The notes: a model not told the origin generated them from the letters alone. DNA of 46,668 bases from Phycisphaerae bacterium (GCA_025924315.1 JAICIO010000039.1:1-46668); one strand, 5' to 3'. Positions 8,988 to 18,102 are shown, counted from the stretch's first letter. Numbers and translations are program-made.

Positions 8988-11900
8988 ATGCCAACGCCGC
9001 CGTGGATCGCCGATTTCAAAGCTCCCCCCGCCGTCTTCAAGCCCGTTCCCTTCTGGAGTTGGAACGAGTGGATGGAACCGGATGAGGTGAAGCGGCAGAT
9101 CGCGGAGATGGACAAGGCCGGTTGGGGCGGAGGATTTGTTCACAGCCGTGTTGGGCTGACTACACCTTATCTCGGCGAAGAATGGTTCAAAGCCGTCGAC
9201 GCCGCGATCGAAGGTTGCCGCGAGCACGGCATGAAGATCTGGCTCTACGACGAAGACAAATGGCCGAGCGGATTCTCCGGCGGATCGGTCCCGCTGGCGA
9301 ATCCGAACTTTCGTCAGAAATGCCTCGTCGCGCGAAAAGTTGGCGTGAAGGTCACTGACGCATTCACGCCCGTCGGCAAAGCCGTCGATGGGTTGCAGAT
9401 CTACCGCTGGCTCGCGCCGTTGGGTCACGACTGGTTCAACGGCACCTGCTACGCCGACCTGATGGACCAGGCGGCGATGCGCAAGTTTCTCGATGACGCA
9501 TATGAGTCGTACTACAAGCGTTATTCCAAGCATTACGGCAACGACATCGTCGCGGAGTTCACCGACGAGCCCTGCAGCATGGTGCGCAACCGCATCCCCG
9601 CCGGCGCGGTGCCGTTCACCGATGCGCTGATCGATCGCTTCAAGACGCTGTGGGGCTACGATCCGGCCGACAAGCTGCATCTGCTCTTCGTCGAATCCGA
9701 CGACGCGCCCAAATTCCGCCTGCACTATTTCCGTACCGTCAATGACCTTTTCGAAACGAATTTCTCCAAGCAGCTGGGCGACTGGTGCAACGAGCACGAC
9801 ATCGATCTCACCGGCCATTACATGTGCGAGCACGGCCTGTACGACCAGCAGAACTGGGGCGTGAAGATCATGCCGAACTACCGGCATGAAGGCATCCCCG
9901 GCATCGATCATCTCGCGCGGCAAATCGAAGAGCGCATCAGCGCCAAGCAATGCCAGAGCGTAGTGAACCAGTATGGCAAGAAGCGGATGCTCAGCGAGCT
10001 GTACGGCGTCGCGGGTGGATCGCTTTCGTTTGAGGATCGCATTTGGATCGCGTCGCAGCAGATGTGCCTCGGCGTGAACCTGCTTAATCCGCATCTCTCG
10101 CTCTACACGATGAGCGGCGTCCGCAAGCGCGACTATCCGCAGAACATGTATTACCCGCAGCCGTGGTGGCCGCTGAATCGCGTGTGCGATGATCAACTCA
10201 GCCGCACGTGCGTCGCGCTCTCGCAAGGCAAGTACATCGCCGAAGCGCTCGTGATTCATCCGCAGGAATCGACGTTTGTCCTGTGGCGCAGCAAGAGCGC
10301 CCCGAGCCCCGCCGGCGATGACATGAAGAAGAAAACCGTCTTCGACATTCAATCGACCGAGCTGGAAGTCGCGCCGCTGATCCACGAGCTCGACAAACAG
10401 GTCAAGGCGGTCATCGACACAATCCTCGGCGCGCAGCGAACGTTCGACTTCGGTGACGAGACCATCATCGGCCAGGTCGCGCGCGTCGTTGTCGGCTCCG
10501 ACAACAAGCCGCGCGTGCGGATCAACGAGATGGAGTATCCGCTGGTGATCATTCCCGGCATGCAGACGATCGCGATGCCGACGATGGATCTGCTGCGGCG
10601 GTTTCAGGAAAAAGGCGGGCCGGTTTATCGCTGCGGAAAAGCGCCGGAGCTGCTGGAAGGCTCGCCATCGGGCGACTTGCAGAAGTGGCTCGCAAGCGTT
10701 CCCGAAATACAGCCCGCGGACATTCCGGAGATCCTGCGGAAGCATGTTCCGCCGATGGTCGAGCTGGTCGACACGTCGCGCGAGAATGCCGAGATGCTGT
10801 GGATCCATCCGCGTGAGCTCGACGGCGGAGATCGGCTGATCTATCTGACGAATCTCAGTCGCACGCGCGCGTTTAGGGCCCCCGTTCGCTTCAGCGGAAA
10901 CTTCAATTCGGCCTGGCTGCTTGACACGATGACCGGCGAGGAACGGGCGCTGCAAACGCGATCGTCGGAAGGGTCGCTCATCGTCGACATGAGCTTCGCG
11001 CCGACGCAGAACTATCTCGTCCGGCTTTCACAGGACGCGCCCGGCAAATCGGCGATCTCGCTCCTCGCACCGAAAAACGCAACCACGACTGAAATCGCCC
11101 AGAGTGCATGGACAGTCGAGCGCCTCGATGACAACGCCATCACGCTGGACTTTGCCGAGTGGCGCGAAGGTAGCGGCCAATGGTCGAAGCGCGCTCTTCC
11201 GCTCGTTTCAATCCAGGAGCGCCTCAATGAATTGAAGTACGATGGCCCGCTCACGCTTCGCTATCACGCGAAGACGAAATCGCTTTCGCCGAGTCGCAAG
11301 GTGCATCTCGTCGTCGAGTATCCCGAGCGATACCGGATCACCGTGAACGGCAAGGAAGTGAAGTACGCCGGCCTGCCCTTCTGGCGCGACATTCGCTTCA
11401 GCCCGATCGACGTCACTGGCCTCTTAAAGGACGGCGACAACGTCATCGAACTGCACAACGAAAAGTTCCAATACGGCGATCTCGCGAGCGTGCACGATCA
11501 ATTTCGGCGGTATGGAACCGAGATCGAAGCAATCTATCTCGTCGGCGATTTTTCCGTGGATGCAAAGCTGGCGGATGAGAAGCGGGAATGTCCATGGTGG
11601 AACAAGTTCCAGCTTCCGCCGATCACGTCGATGTGTCTCGCATACGACAGCTTCGTGGTCACCGATCCAAGGCCGTTGAAGGCGGGCGACGTGACGACGC
11701 AAGGCTTGCCGTTTTATCCCGGCCGCCTGAAACTGTCGGCCGATCTTCCATCGTCGGCGCAAAGCGGGGCAACGCTCGAGATCGACAAACTCGACGCCGC
11801 CGTCGCGGAGGTGAGCGTCGATGGAATGCATGTCGGTTATTTCAGCAGCCATCCGCTGCAAGTGAAACTTCCGCCGGGCAAGCAGGTTTCGATTACGTTG

Positions 11901-12125
11901 TACGGTACGCTGCGCAATTTGCTTGGCCCGCACCATCACATGATGGGCGAAATGCCGAGCGTCGGCCCGCATAGTTTTCATCCGAAGTATCCGGAAAACG
12001 TTGGGCGCGCCGAGTTCGTCGAGAAATGGGCAAACGGCCAATCACAGGCGGATGATTGGCGTGACGGATATTCCATGGTGTCGTTCGGAGAGACGGGGAA
12101 AATCACAATTTCAAAGGCGGAGTGA
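8988..12125 (+). CDS. GH106-like glycoside hydrolase (alpha-L-rhamnosidase family)
   Basis: A large 1045-residue protein. The N-terminal third has the signatures of GH106-type glycosyl hydrolases: VPFWSWNEWMEPDEVKRQI, GGFVHSRVGLTTPYLGEEWF and KIWLYDEDKWPSGFSGG. Candidate acids lie in EFTDEPCSM and LSELYGVAGG. The middle is an assembly of beta domains, and the last 300 residues contain two carbohydrate-binding or beta-sandwich modules (VVEYPERYRITVNGKEV). No signal peptide is evident from ATG 8988, so it may act in the cytoplasm on imported oligosaccharides, or a non-classical export route may be used. GGAG 9 nt upstream gives a clear ribosome binding site. GH106 enzymes mostly remove L-rhamnose; the substrate here is inferred only. 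Confidence 0.82.
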   Translation: MPTPPWIADFKAPPAVFKPVPFWSWNEWMEPDEVKRQIAEMDKAGWGGGFVHSRVGLTTPYLGEEWFKAVDAAIEGCREHGMKIWLYDEDKWPSGFSGGSVPLANPNFRQKCLVARKVGVKVTDAFTPVGKAVDGLQIYRWLAPLGHDWFNGTCYADLMDQAAMRKFLDDAYESYYKRYSKHYGNDIVAEFTDEPCSMVRNRIPAGAVPFTDALIDRFKTLWGYDPADKLHLLFVESDDAPKFRLHYFRTVNDLFETNFSKQLGDWCNEHDIDLTGHYMCEHGLYDQQNWGVKIMPNYRHEGIPGIDHLARQIEERISAKQCQSVVNQYGKKRMLSELYGVAGGSLSFEDRIWIASQQMCLGVNLLNPHLSLYTMSGVRKRDYPQNMYYPQPWWPLNRVCDDQLSRTCVALSQGKYIAEALVIHPQESTFVLWRSKSAPSPAGDDMKKKTVFDIQSTELEVAPLIHELDKQVKAVIDTILGAQRTFDFGDETIIGQVARVVVGSDNKPRVRINEMEYPLVIIPGMQTIAMPTMDLLRRFQEKGGPVYRCGKAPELLEGSPSGDLQKWLASVPEIQPADIPEILRKHVPPMVELVDTSRENAEMLWIHPRELDGGDRLIYLTNLSRTRAFRAPVRFSGNFNSAWLLDTMTGEERALQTRSSEGSLIVDMSFAPTQNYLVRLSQDAPGKSAISLLAPKNATTTEIAQSAWTVERLDDNAITLDFAEWREGSGQWSKRALPLVSIQERLNELKYDGPLTLRYHAKTKSLSPSRKVHLVVEYPERYRITVNGKEVKYAGLPFWRDIRFSPIDVTGLLKDGDNVIELHNEKFQYGDLASVHDQFRRYGTEIEAIYLVGDFSVDAKLADEKRECPWWNKFQLPPITSMCLAYDSFVVTDPRPLKAGDVTTQGLPFYPGRLKLSADLPSSAQSGATLEIDKLDAAVAEVSVDGMHVGYFSSHPLQVKLPPGKQVSITLYGTLRNLLGPHHHMMGEMPSVGPHSFHPKYPENVGRAEFVEKWANGQSQADDWRDGYSMVSFGETGKITISKAE

Positions 12126-12136
12126 ATACGAGGACC

Positions 12137-12215
12137 GTCATTCTGAGCGCAGCGAAGAATCCCGGGATCGGAACCGACTTTCGATATCGAGATCCTTCGC
12201 TTCGCTCAGGATGAC
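12137..12215. repeat. Long palindrome, family A copy 2
   Basis: The right arm 12189-12215 is identical to that of the copy at 6969-6995. The left arm 12137-12163 (GTCATTCTGAGCGCAGCG) carries several changes that weaken pairing. It lies between the GH106-like gene and the PVC dehydrogenase gene. Confidence 0.88.
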
Positions 12216-12245
12216 AAAGAAGCGTTCGTGGGGACTACATTTCTT

Positions 12246-15200
12246 ATGCGCAAAAGCATCATTCTTGGTGTCGCAATTCTTGGCCTGAACCTTTACGCCG
12301 CTGACGCGCCGACGAGTCAGCCGGTTGGCGTTCTGCCGGTCGCGGACGACGGGCACACCGTCAACACCGACTTCGAAAGCGGCACGCTGAAGGACTGGAC
12401 GCTGGAAGGCAAAGCGTTCATCGGCCAGCCCGTCCGCGGCGATACGGTGCACGAGCGCCGTCCCGACATGCACTCGCAGCACCAGGGGCAATATTGGATC
12501 GGCACCTACGAAACGACCGAAAGCGACGGCCCGCGCGGATCGATGGAATCGATCCCGTTCAAGTGCTCAAAACCGTGGGCGATGTTTCTCATCGGCGGCG
12601 GGAGCGGCCCCAGCACGCGCGTCGAGATCTGCGATAAGGACACGCGCTCGATTCTTTACGAGGCCAGCGGCGCGGACGAAGAAGACATGCGCCCGATGGT
12701 CGTCGACATGCGCCGCTACGTCGGCAAGGAAATCTACCTGCGCGTGGTCGATGACATCAGCTTCGGCTGGGGCCACATCAACTTCGACGACTTCCGCTTT
12801 TACGATACCGAGCCGGACGTTCCCCAGCGCCGGCGGCTTACGCCGGATGTCGTGAAGAATGCGGGCCTGAAGCCAGAAGACGCGGTGAAGGCGATGACCC
12901 TTCCGCCGGGGACGAAGGCGACGGTCTTCGCCGCCGAGCCGGACGTGCATCAACCGATCGGTTTCGCGATCGACGACCGCGGACGGCTTTGGGTCGCGGA
13001 GGCGTACACCTATCCGACGCGCGCGCCCGAAGGCAAAGGCAGAGACGACATCCTCATCTTCGAAGACACCGACGGCGATGGGAAATTCGACAAGCGAACG
13101 GTCTTCACCACCGGATTGAATCTCGTCAGCGGAATTCAAGTCGGCTTTGGTGGCGTGTATGTCGGTGCGGCGCCGTATCTGCTTTTCATCCCGGACAAGA
13201 ATCACGACGACAAGCCCGACGGTCCGCCGGAGGTTTTGCTCGACGGGTGGGCCTATCAGGACACGCACGAGACGCTCAACACGCTGTCGTGGGGCCCGGA
13301 CGGTTGGCTGTACGGTTGCCAGGGCGTTTTCACGCATTCGAACGTCGGCAAGCCCGGCACGCCGGAGAACGAGCGTACGCCGATCAACGCCGGCGTGTGG
13401 CGCTTTCACCCCACAACGCACAAGTTCGAAATCTTCGCGGAGGGCACCAGCAATCCGTGGGGGATCGACTGGAACGACGACGGCCAGCTCTTCAGCGAAG
13501 CGTGTGTTATTCCGCACCTGTATCACTTGATCCAGGGCGGTCGCTTTCAGCGGCAGGCGGGGCAGCATTTCAACCCGTACGTCTACGACGACATCAAGAC
13601 GATCGCGGATCACCTGCACTGGGAAGGCGATACGCCTTGGCAGGGAAACAACAAGTCCGCCGGCGCCGGCGGCGGGCACGCGCACGCGGGCATGCTCATG
13701 TACAAGGGCGGCGCATTTCCTGATTCCTGGCGCGACCAGTTCTTCATGGGCAACATCCATGGCAATCGTATTAATCACGACATACCGGAGGCCAAGGGCT
13801 CGGGCTTCGTCGGACATCACGGACCCGATCTGCTGCTCATGAACGATTCGTGGGCGCGCATTGTCGACCTTCAGTCCGGTCCCGACGGCGGAATTTATTT
13901 CAACGACTGGTACGACCGCCAGGCGTGCCACAACCTCGATCAGAACATCTGGGACCGCACCAACGGCCGCATTTACAAGCTCACCCCGTCCGATGCGAAA
14001 AACGCCGAGCCGGTGAATGTCGGCGCGATGACCGACGAACAACTCGTCCAGGAGCAGCTCAACAAGAATGACTGGTTCGTTCGCACCGCGCGGCGAATCC
14101 TGCAGGAACGCGGGCCAAACCCGAAGGTCCACGAAGCGCTGCTCAAGATCATCCGCGAAAATCCGGATGAAACGCGCAAGCTGCGCGCGATGTGGGCGCT
14201 GCATTCCACACAGGGCTTCACCAGCGCCATCGCCGAAGAACTGCTCGCAAGTCCGATGCAATACGTCCGCGCCTGGACCATTCAGCTTGCGGTGGAGAAT
14301 GGCGAGACGGACAGCGTCCTCTCGACCTTCGCGAAGCTCGCGCACAGCGACCCCTCACCGGTCGTGCGACTTTATCTCGCCAGCGCCATGCAGCGAATTC
14401 CGGAAGAGCAGCGACACGATGTGCTCGTCGCGCTGGCGGCGCACGGTGAAGACAAGGACGATCACAACCTTCCGCTGATGTACTGGTATGCGATCGAAGG
14501 CGCCGTCGCGAAGGATTTGAAATTCGCCCAGACGATGGCGCAATCCACGGCCCTGCCGATCCTGCGCGAATACACGGCGCGCCGCGTATCGGTCGTGGGC
14601 GATGGCAAGGAATCGCTCGCGATGCTTTCAGGATTGCTCGCGAAATCCGATGACGCGGCCGCGAAGAGCATTCTCACCGGCATTCGTGACGGCCTTGCGG
14701 GCAAGGACGCGATGTTCACGCCCCAGGGCTGGACGGAGGCATACGACAAGCTCAGCGCCAGCAAAGACGAGCAGGTGCGAATGCTCGCCCAGAACCTCGC
14801 GGTGCTGTTTGGCGACGAGCGAGCGCTCGCCGCTGTTCGCCAGGTCCTCGCGGACAACAAATCCGACACCAACGCGCGAAAGACCGCGCTCGAATCGCTC
14901 GTCCGCGCGAAGGACAAGCAGCTGGCGCCGATCCTGCTCTCGCTGCTCGACAACGCCGAGCTTCGCGATGATGCCATCAAAGCGCTGGCGACACAGGACG
15001 ATCCGAAAACACCCGAGGCTTTGATCGGGCGTTATGCGTCGTTCGAGCTCTCGGAAAAACGCGATGCGCTCAACACGCTCGCGTCGCGCACGGCCTATGC
15101 GAGCGCGCTCGTCGATGCGGTGAAAGGCGGCAAGATCAGCCGGACCGACCTTCCGCCGTCGATCGTGCGGCAAATCTCGGATCTGAATGATCCGGCCCTC

Positions 15201-16283
15201 AGCAAATGGGTGGGTGAAACGTACGGCGCGATTCGTCAGACGCCGCAGGACAAGTTGGACCTGATCGCAAAGCTCCGCCGGGTGCTCAAATCGAAAAACA
15301 GCGTCGAAGATCCATCGCGCGGCCGGGCCATTTTCGCCGCGACGTGCGCGCAATGTCACACGCTGTTCAACGAAGGCGGACACGTCGGGCCGGATCTCAC
15401 CGGATCGAATCGAAAGGACCCGGAGTACCTGCTGCAGAACATCGTCGATCCGAGCGCGGTGATTCCAAAGGACTACACGGTTTCGATCATCGGCATGAAA
15501 GACAACCGCGTGCTCTCCGGCATCATCCGCAAGGAAGATCCGGACGCGGTCACCGTGCAGACGGAAAACGAGCAGCTCGTTCTCCCCCGCGGGCAGATCA
15601 AGAAGATCACGCGCAGCGACGTGTCGATGATGCCCGAAGGTCTGATGACGGCGCTGAAAAACGACGAGATCCGCGATCTGTTCTCATATCTGCGTGGGTC
15701 GTCGCAGGTGCCGATGCTGGCGACGGAGAAAACGGTCAAGAGCTTCTTCAACGGCAAGGACCTGACCGGCTGGACTGATCCGGACATGTCGCTGTGGCAT
15801 GTGGAGAACGGCGAGATCGTCGGCAAGACCGATGGGCTCAAGCAAAACCATTTCCTGGTGAGCAAGATGATCGTCGGCGACTTCAAGCTGACGGTGCAGA
15901 TCAAGCTCGTCGACGACAAAGGCAACAGCGGAATCCAGTTCCGCAGCCAGCCGATCGAGAACGGCGAGATGAAGGGCTATCAGGCGGATGTCGGCCCCGA
16001 CTGGTGGGGTCGCTTGTACGAGGAACAAGGCCGCGGAATCCTGGCCGAGCCAACCACGAAAGACGCGGTAAAGCCCGGCGATTGGAACACGTACGAAATC
16101 ACCGCCGTCGGCGATCACATCGAAACGAAGATCAACGGTAAGCCGTGCGTGAACCTGAACGACCCGCCGGGCGACAAACGCGGCGCGGTTGCCTTCCAAC
16201 TCCACGCCGGCGGACCGACAGAGGTGCGCATCAAGGACATCAAACTCGAGGTCGATCCGAAGACGCTTGGCATCGTGCAGTAA
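12246..16283 (+). CDS. PVC-type haem-binding dehydrogenase fused to DUF1080 domain
   Basis: An exported multidomain protein of 1345 residues. ATG 12246 gives a signal peptide (MRKSIILGVAILGLNLYAAD). Order of parts: a jelly-roll-like module (about 35-190), a beta-propeller of the PVC membrane-dehydrogenase type (about 215-570, with FAAEPDVHQPIGFAIDDRGR and SWGPDGWLYGCQG), alpha-helical HEAT-like repeats (about 590-1010), a cytochrome c haem site CAQCH at 1034-1038 inside the PVC haem domain (NEGGHVGPDLTGSNRKDP), and a C-terminal DUF1080 domain (about 1165-1340, SFFNGKDLTGW). DUF1080 is now linked to 3-keto-disaccharide hydrolysis, and the propeller plus haem suggests sugar oxidation with electron transfer, so one polypeptide may oxidise and then cleave a glycoside (inference). 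It is the last gene of the carbohydrate locus. Confidence 0.88.
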   Translation: MRKSIILGVAILGLNLYAADAPTSQPVGVLPVADDGHTVNTDFESGTLKDWTLEGKAFIGQPVRGDTVHERRPDMHSQHQGQYWIGTYETTESDGPRGSMESIPFKCSKPWAMFLIGGGSGPSTRVEICDKDTRSILYEASGADEEDMRPMVVDMRRYVGKEIYLRVVDDISFGWGHINFDDFRFYDTEPDVPQRRRLTPDVVKNAGLKPEDAVKAMTLPPGTKATVFAAEPDVHQPIGFAIDDRGRLWVAEAYTYPTRAPEGKGRDDILIFEDTDGDGKFDKRTVFTTGLNLVSGIQVGFGGVYVGAAPYLLFIPDKNHDDKPDGPPEVLLDGWAYQDTHETLNTLSWGPDGWLYGCQGVFTHSNVGKPGTPENERTPINAGVWRFHPTTHKFEIFAEGTSNPWGIDWNDDGQLFSEACVIPHLYHLIQGGRFQRQAGQHFNPYVYDDIKTIADHLHWEGDTPWQGNNKSAGAGGGHAHAGMLMYKGGAFPDSWRDQFFMGNIHGNRINHDIPEAKGSGFVGHHGPDLLLMNDSWARIVDLQSGPDGGIYFNDWYDRQACHNLDQNIWDRTNGRIYKLTPSDAKNAEPVNVGAMTDEQLVQEQLNKNDWFVRTARRILQERGPNPKVHEALLKIIRENPDETRKLRAMWALHSTQGFTSAIAEELLASPMQYVRAWTIQLAVENGETDSVLSTFAKLAHSDPSPVVRLYLASAMQRIPEEQRHDVLVALAAHGEDKDDHNLPLMYWYAIEGAVAKDLKFAQTMAQSTALPILREYTARRVSVVGDGKESLAMLSGLLAKSDDAAAKSILTGIRDGLAGKDAMFTPQGWTEAYDKLSASKDEQVRMLAQNLAVLFGDERALAAVRQVLADNKSDTNARKTALESLVRAKDKQLAPILLSLLDNAELRDDAIKALATQDDPKTPEALIGRYASFELSEKRDALNTLASRTAYASALVDAVKGGKISRTDLPPSIVRQISDLNDPALSKWVGETYGAIRQTPQDKLDLIAKLRRVLKSKNSVEDPSRGRAIFAATCAQCHTLFNEGGHVGPDLTGSNRKDPEYLLQNIVDPSAVIPKDYTVSIIGMKDNRVLSGIIRKEDPDAVTVQTENEQLVLPRGQIKKITRSDVSMMPEGLMTALKNDEIRDLFSYLRGSSQVPMLATEKTVKSFFNGKDLTGWTDPDMSLWHVENGEIVGKTDGLKQNHFLVSKMIVGDFKLTVQIKLVDDKGNSGIQFRSQPIENGEMKGYQADVGPDWWGRLYEEQGRGILAEPTTKDAVKPGDWNTYEITAVGDHIETKINGKPCVNLNDPPGDKRGAVAFQLHAGGPTEVRIKDIKLEVDPKTLGIVQ

Positions 16284-16322
16284 ATAATTGCGCTCGAAGA
16301 CGCAGAGGACTTTGTCCCCTGC

Positions 16323-16425
16323 TGGTGGGACCGGCATTCCTGTCGGTCACGGTCGGATGTACTCATCCGAACGATCGGCTCGCGGGTACGACGAGCCGTG
16401 ACAGGCAAGAATGCCTGTCCCACCA
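16323..16425. repeat. Four-hairpin cloverleaf repeat, family C copy 2
   Basis: The closing stem TGGTGGGA (16323-16330) pairs with TCCCACCA (16418-16425). The four inner hairpins are ACCGGCA/TGTCGGT (16330-16347, one G-T wobble), TCGGATG/CATCCGA (16353-16370), CGGCTCG/CGAGCCG (16376-16398) and GACAGGCA/TGCCTGTC (16400-16419). Hairpins 2 and 3 share almost no sequence with the other copies, yet pair perfectly. Confidence 0.9.
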
Positions 16426-16464
16426 ATGTGTTCGCGCGGAGCTTCGAGAATGATGGCGATTTCC

Positions 16465-16516
16465 CTAGTAAAGGATTCTTTACCGGGCGCGGTAGCTAGT
16501 AAAGCATTCTTAACTA
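16465..16516. repeat. Short tandem motif in prfB leader
   Basis: CTAGTAAAGGATTCTTTACC (16465-16484) is followed by CTAGTAAAGCATTCTTAACT (16496-16515). The two 20-mers match at 17 positions, and each is itself an inverted repeat (GTAAAG/CTTTAC in the first). They lie 60-110 nt before the prfB start and could be paired protein-binding sites or small hairpins. Confidence 0.5.
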
Positions 16517-16574
16517 ACGATCCCTTCAGTGCGGTCGAGTTGCCTGATCGCGAGCGCTCTACTAAGGTGTGAAT

Positions 16575-17691
16575 ATGATTCACGAGAACCTGTCTCAATC
16601 GATCGAAGACCTTTCATCCCGGATGCTCGCCATTCGGGACTCTCTTTGACGTTCCGTCTAAACAAATCCGCAAGAAAGAACTCGAAGACAAAATGGGCCA
16701 GCCGGGGTTCTGGGATCACCAGGACTCGGCCAAGGCGGTCGTGTCGGAAGTGAAGGTCCTCAAGGCCGTCATTGAGCCGATCGAGTCGATGCTGCGCGAC
16801 ATCGATGACGTCAAGGCGCTGTACGAGCTCGGGGAAGAGGCGGGCGATCAGGCTTCGCTTGATGAGGCGGATCAGTTGCTCGCGAAGCTCGAGAAGCGCG
16901 GCGAAAAGGTCGAGCTGCAGGCGCTCCTCGACGACCCGAACGATCCGCGGAACTGTTTCTTTACGATTCAGGCGGGCGCGGGCGGAACCGAGGCGCAAGA
17001 CTGGGCGGAGATGCTGCTGCGGATGTATCTGTACTTCTTCGAGCGCCGCGGATGGGATGTGAGCGAAGTCGACCGGCAGTATGGCGAACAGGCGGGGATC
17101 AAGACCGCGACGCTCTATGTGAAGGGCGAGTACGCGTTTGGTTATCTGCGCGCGGAGGCGGGCGTGCACCGATTGGTGCGGCCGTCGCCGTTCAATGCGC
17201 AAGGCAAACGGCAAACGAGTTTCGCATCAGTGAACGTCGTGCCGGAGTTCGATGGGGCGGACACCGAATCGGAAATCCCGGAACAGGATCTCGATATCGT
17301 TGCGTTCGTGCGCGCGTCAGGCCCCGGCGGGCAGAACGTGAACAAGGTCGCCAGCGCCGTTCGCATCGTTCACAAGCCGACGGGAATCGCAGTGACCTGT
17401 TCCGTCGAGCGCTCGCAGCAGCAGAATCGTCGCCTGGCGATGGCGATCCTGACCAGCAAGCTCGAGGCGATCGAGCAGGCGAAGCGCGATGAAGAACTGC
17501 GTGCGGTCGTCGGCGATCCGAAGGCGGTTAGCTTCGGGTCGCAGATCCGCTCGTACGTCCTCGACGACCGCCGCGTGAAAGATCACCGCACAGGCGTCGA
17601 AACCGCAAATGTCGAGAGCGTGCTGGATCGCGGGGAACTGGACGAGTACATCGATGCGGAATTGAGACGACGGAAGGAAAAGAAGAAGTGA
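16575..17691 (+). CDS. prfB: Peptide chain release factor 2, +1 frameshift gene
   Basis: Releases finished proteins at UGA and UAA codons. The gene is read in two frames: 24 codons from ATG 16575 (AAGGTG lies 7 nt upstream), an in-frame TGA at 16647, then a +1 shift so that GAC at 16648 continues to 17691, giving 371 residues, the normal RF2 size. The RF2 stop-recognition tripeptide SPF is in RLVRPSPFNAQGKRQ, and the catalytic GGQ is in ASGPGGQNVNKVAS. The shift makes synthesis respond to RF2 level: scarce RF2 lets the ribosome pause at UGA and slip. Reading only the second frame from ATG 16693 would lose the N-terminal helix. Convergent with the PIN-domain gene. Confidence 0.95.
16632..16650 (+). 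promoter_or_regulatory. prfB programmed frameshift site
   Basis: The slippery CTT TGA C (16644-16650) is identical to the classic RF2 site. The upstream Shine-Dalgarno-like stimulator is poor here: only CGGGAC (16635-16640), where enterobacteria have AGGGGG three bases before CTT. Confidence 0.92.
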
Positions 17692-17709
17692 TGGTGGCCG
17701 GGATGACGT

Positions 17710-18102
17710 TTAGCGCCGGAGGAGCTGTACGAAACCCTCTTGTTCAAAATGATGATCCGTCGTGAGCGCCTGCATGACGCCGTGCCTTCTCATCAGCAAA
17801 AAGCTTATGGCGTCGCATAAGGAATAATTTTTGTCTGCCCGTTCCCGAAGAAGGTCCATGGCTGATCGATGATCGTCGGGGCCGACCCACAGAAAATCGA
17901 CCGTCGGATCATCTGCCAATGCTGTAACGAATCCCAGAATTGCCGCGCGATTGAGACTTCGCGCGGTGCCAAGCGCGACAAGTTCTGCCAGTACGTAATT
18001 GTGAGTTATCCTTGCGGTCGCAGCGTCCAGCAGTGAAACCGCTTGAGGATGACGCGCGTCTCCGTCGAGATAACAATACAGGCCCGACGTATCCAGCAGC
18101 AT
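17710..18102 (-). CDS. PIN-domain ribonuclease toxin, VapC type
   Basis: A predicted metal-dependent RNase of about 130 residues, the usual VapC length. Acidic residues of the PIN active site are visible: LLDTSGLYCY at the N-terminus, VLAELVALG in the middle, and SLCDAISFLLMRR then LTTDHHF near the C-terminus. ATG at 18102 overlaps the TGA of the upstream gene (TGATG), typical of an antitoxin-toxin operon with coupled translation; a TTG one codon earlier is also possible. The partner is the gene at 18102-18362. Confidence 0.87.
   Translation of the reverse strand: MLLDTSGLYCYLDGDARHPQAVSLLDAATARITHNYVLAELVALGTARSLNRAAILGFVTALADDPTVDFLWVGPDDHRSAMDLLRERADKNYSLCDAISFLLMRRHGVMQALTTDHHFEQEGFVQLLRR

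Noticed and set aside
8829-10955. A 708-codon minus-strand frame
   Set aside because: It is antisense to the GH106-like gene, with composition typical of a shadow frame.
12567-14345. A 592-codon minus-strand frame
   Set aside because: It is antisense to the PVC dehydrogenase gene and has no recognisable motif.
16693-17691. prfB as a gene starting at 16693
   Set aside because: This loses the conserved N-terminus, which is encoded in the other frame before CTT TGA C.
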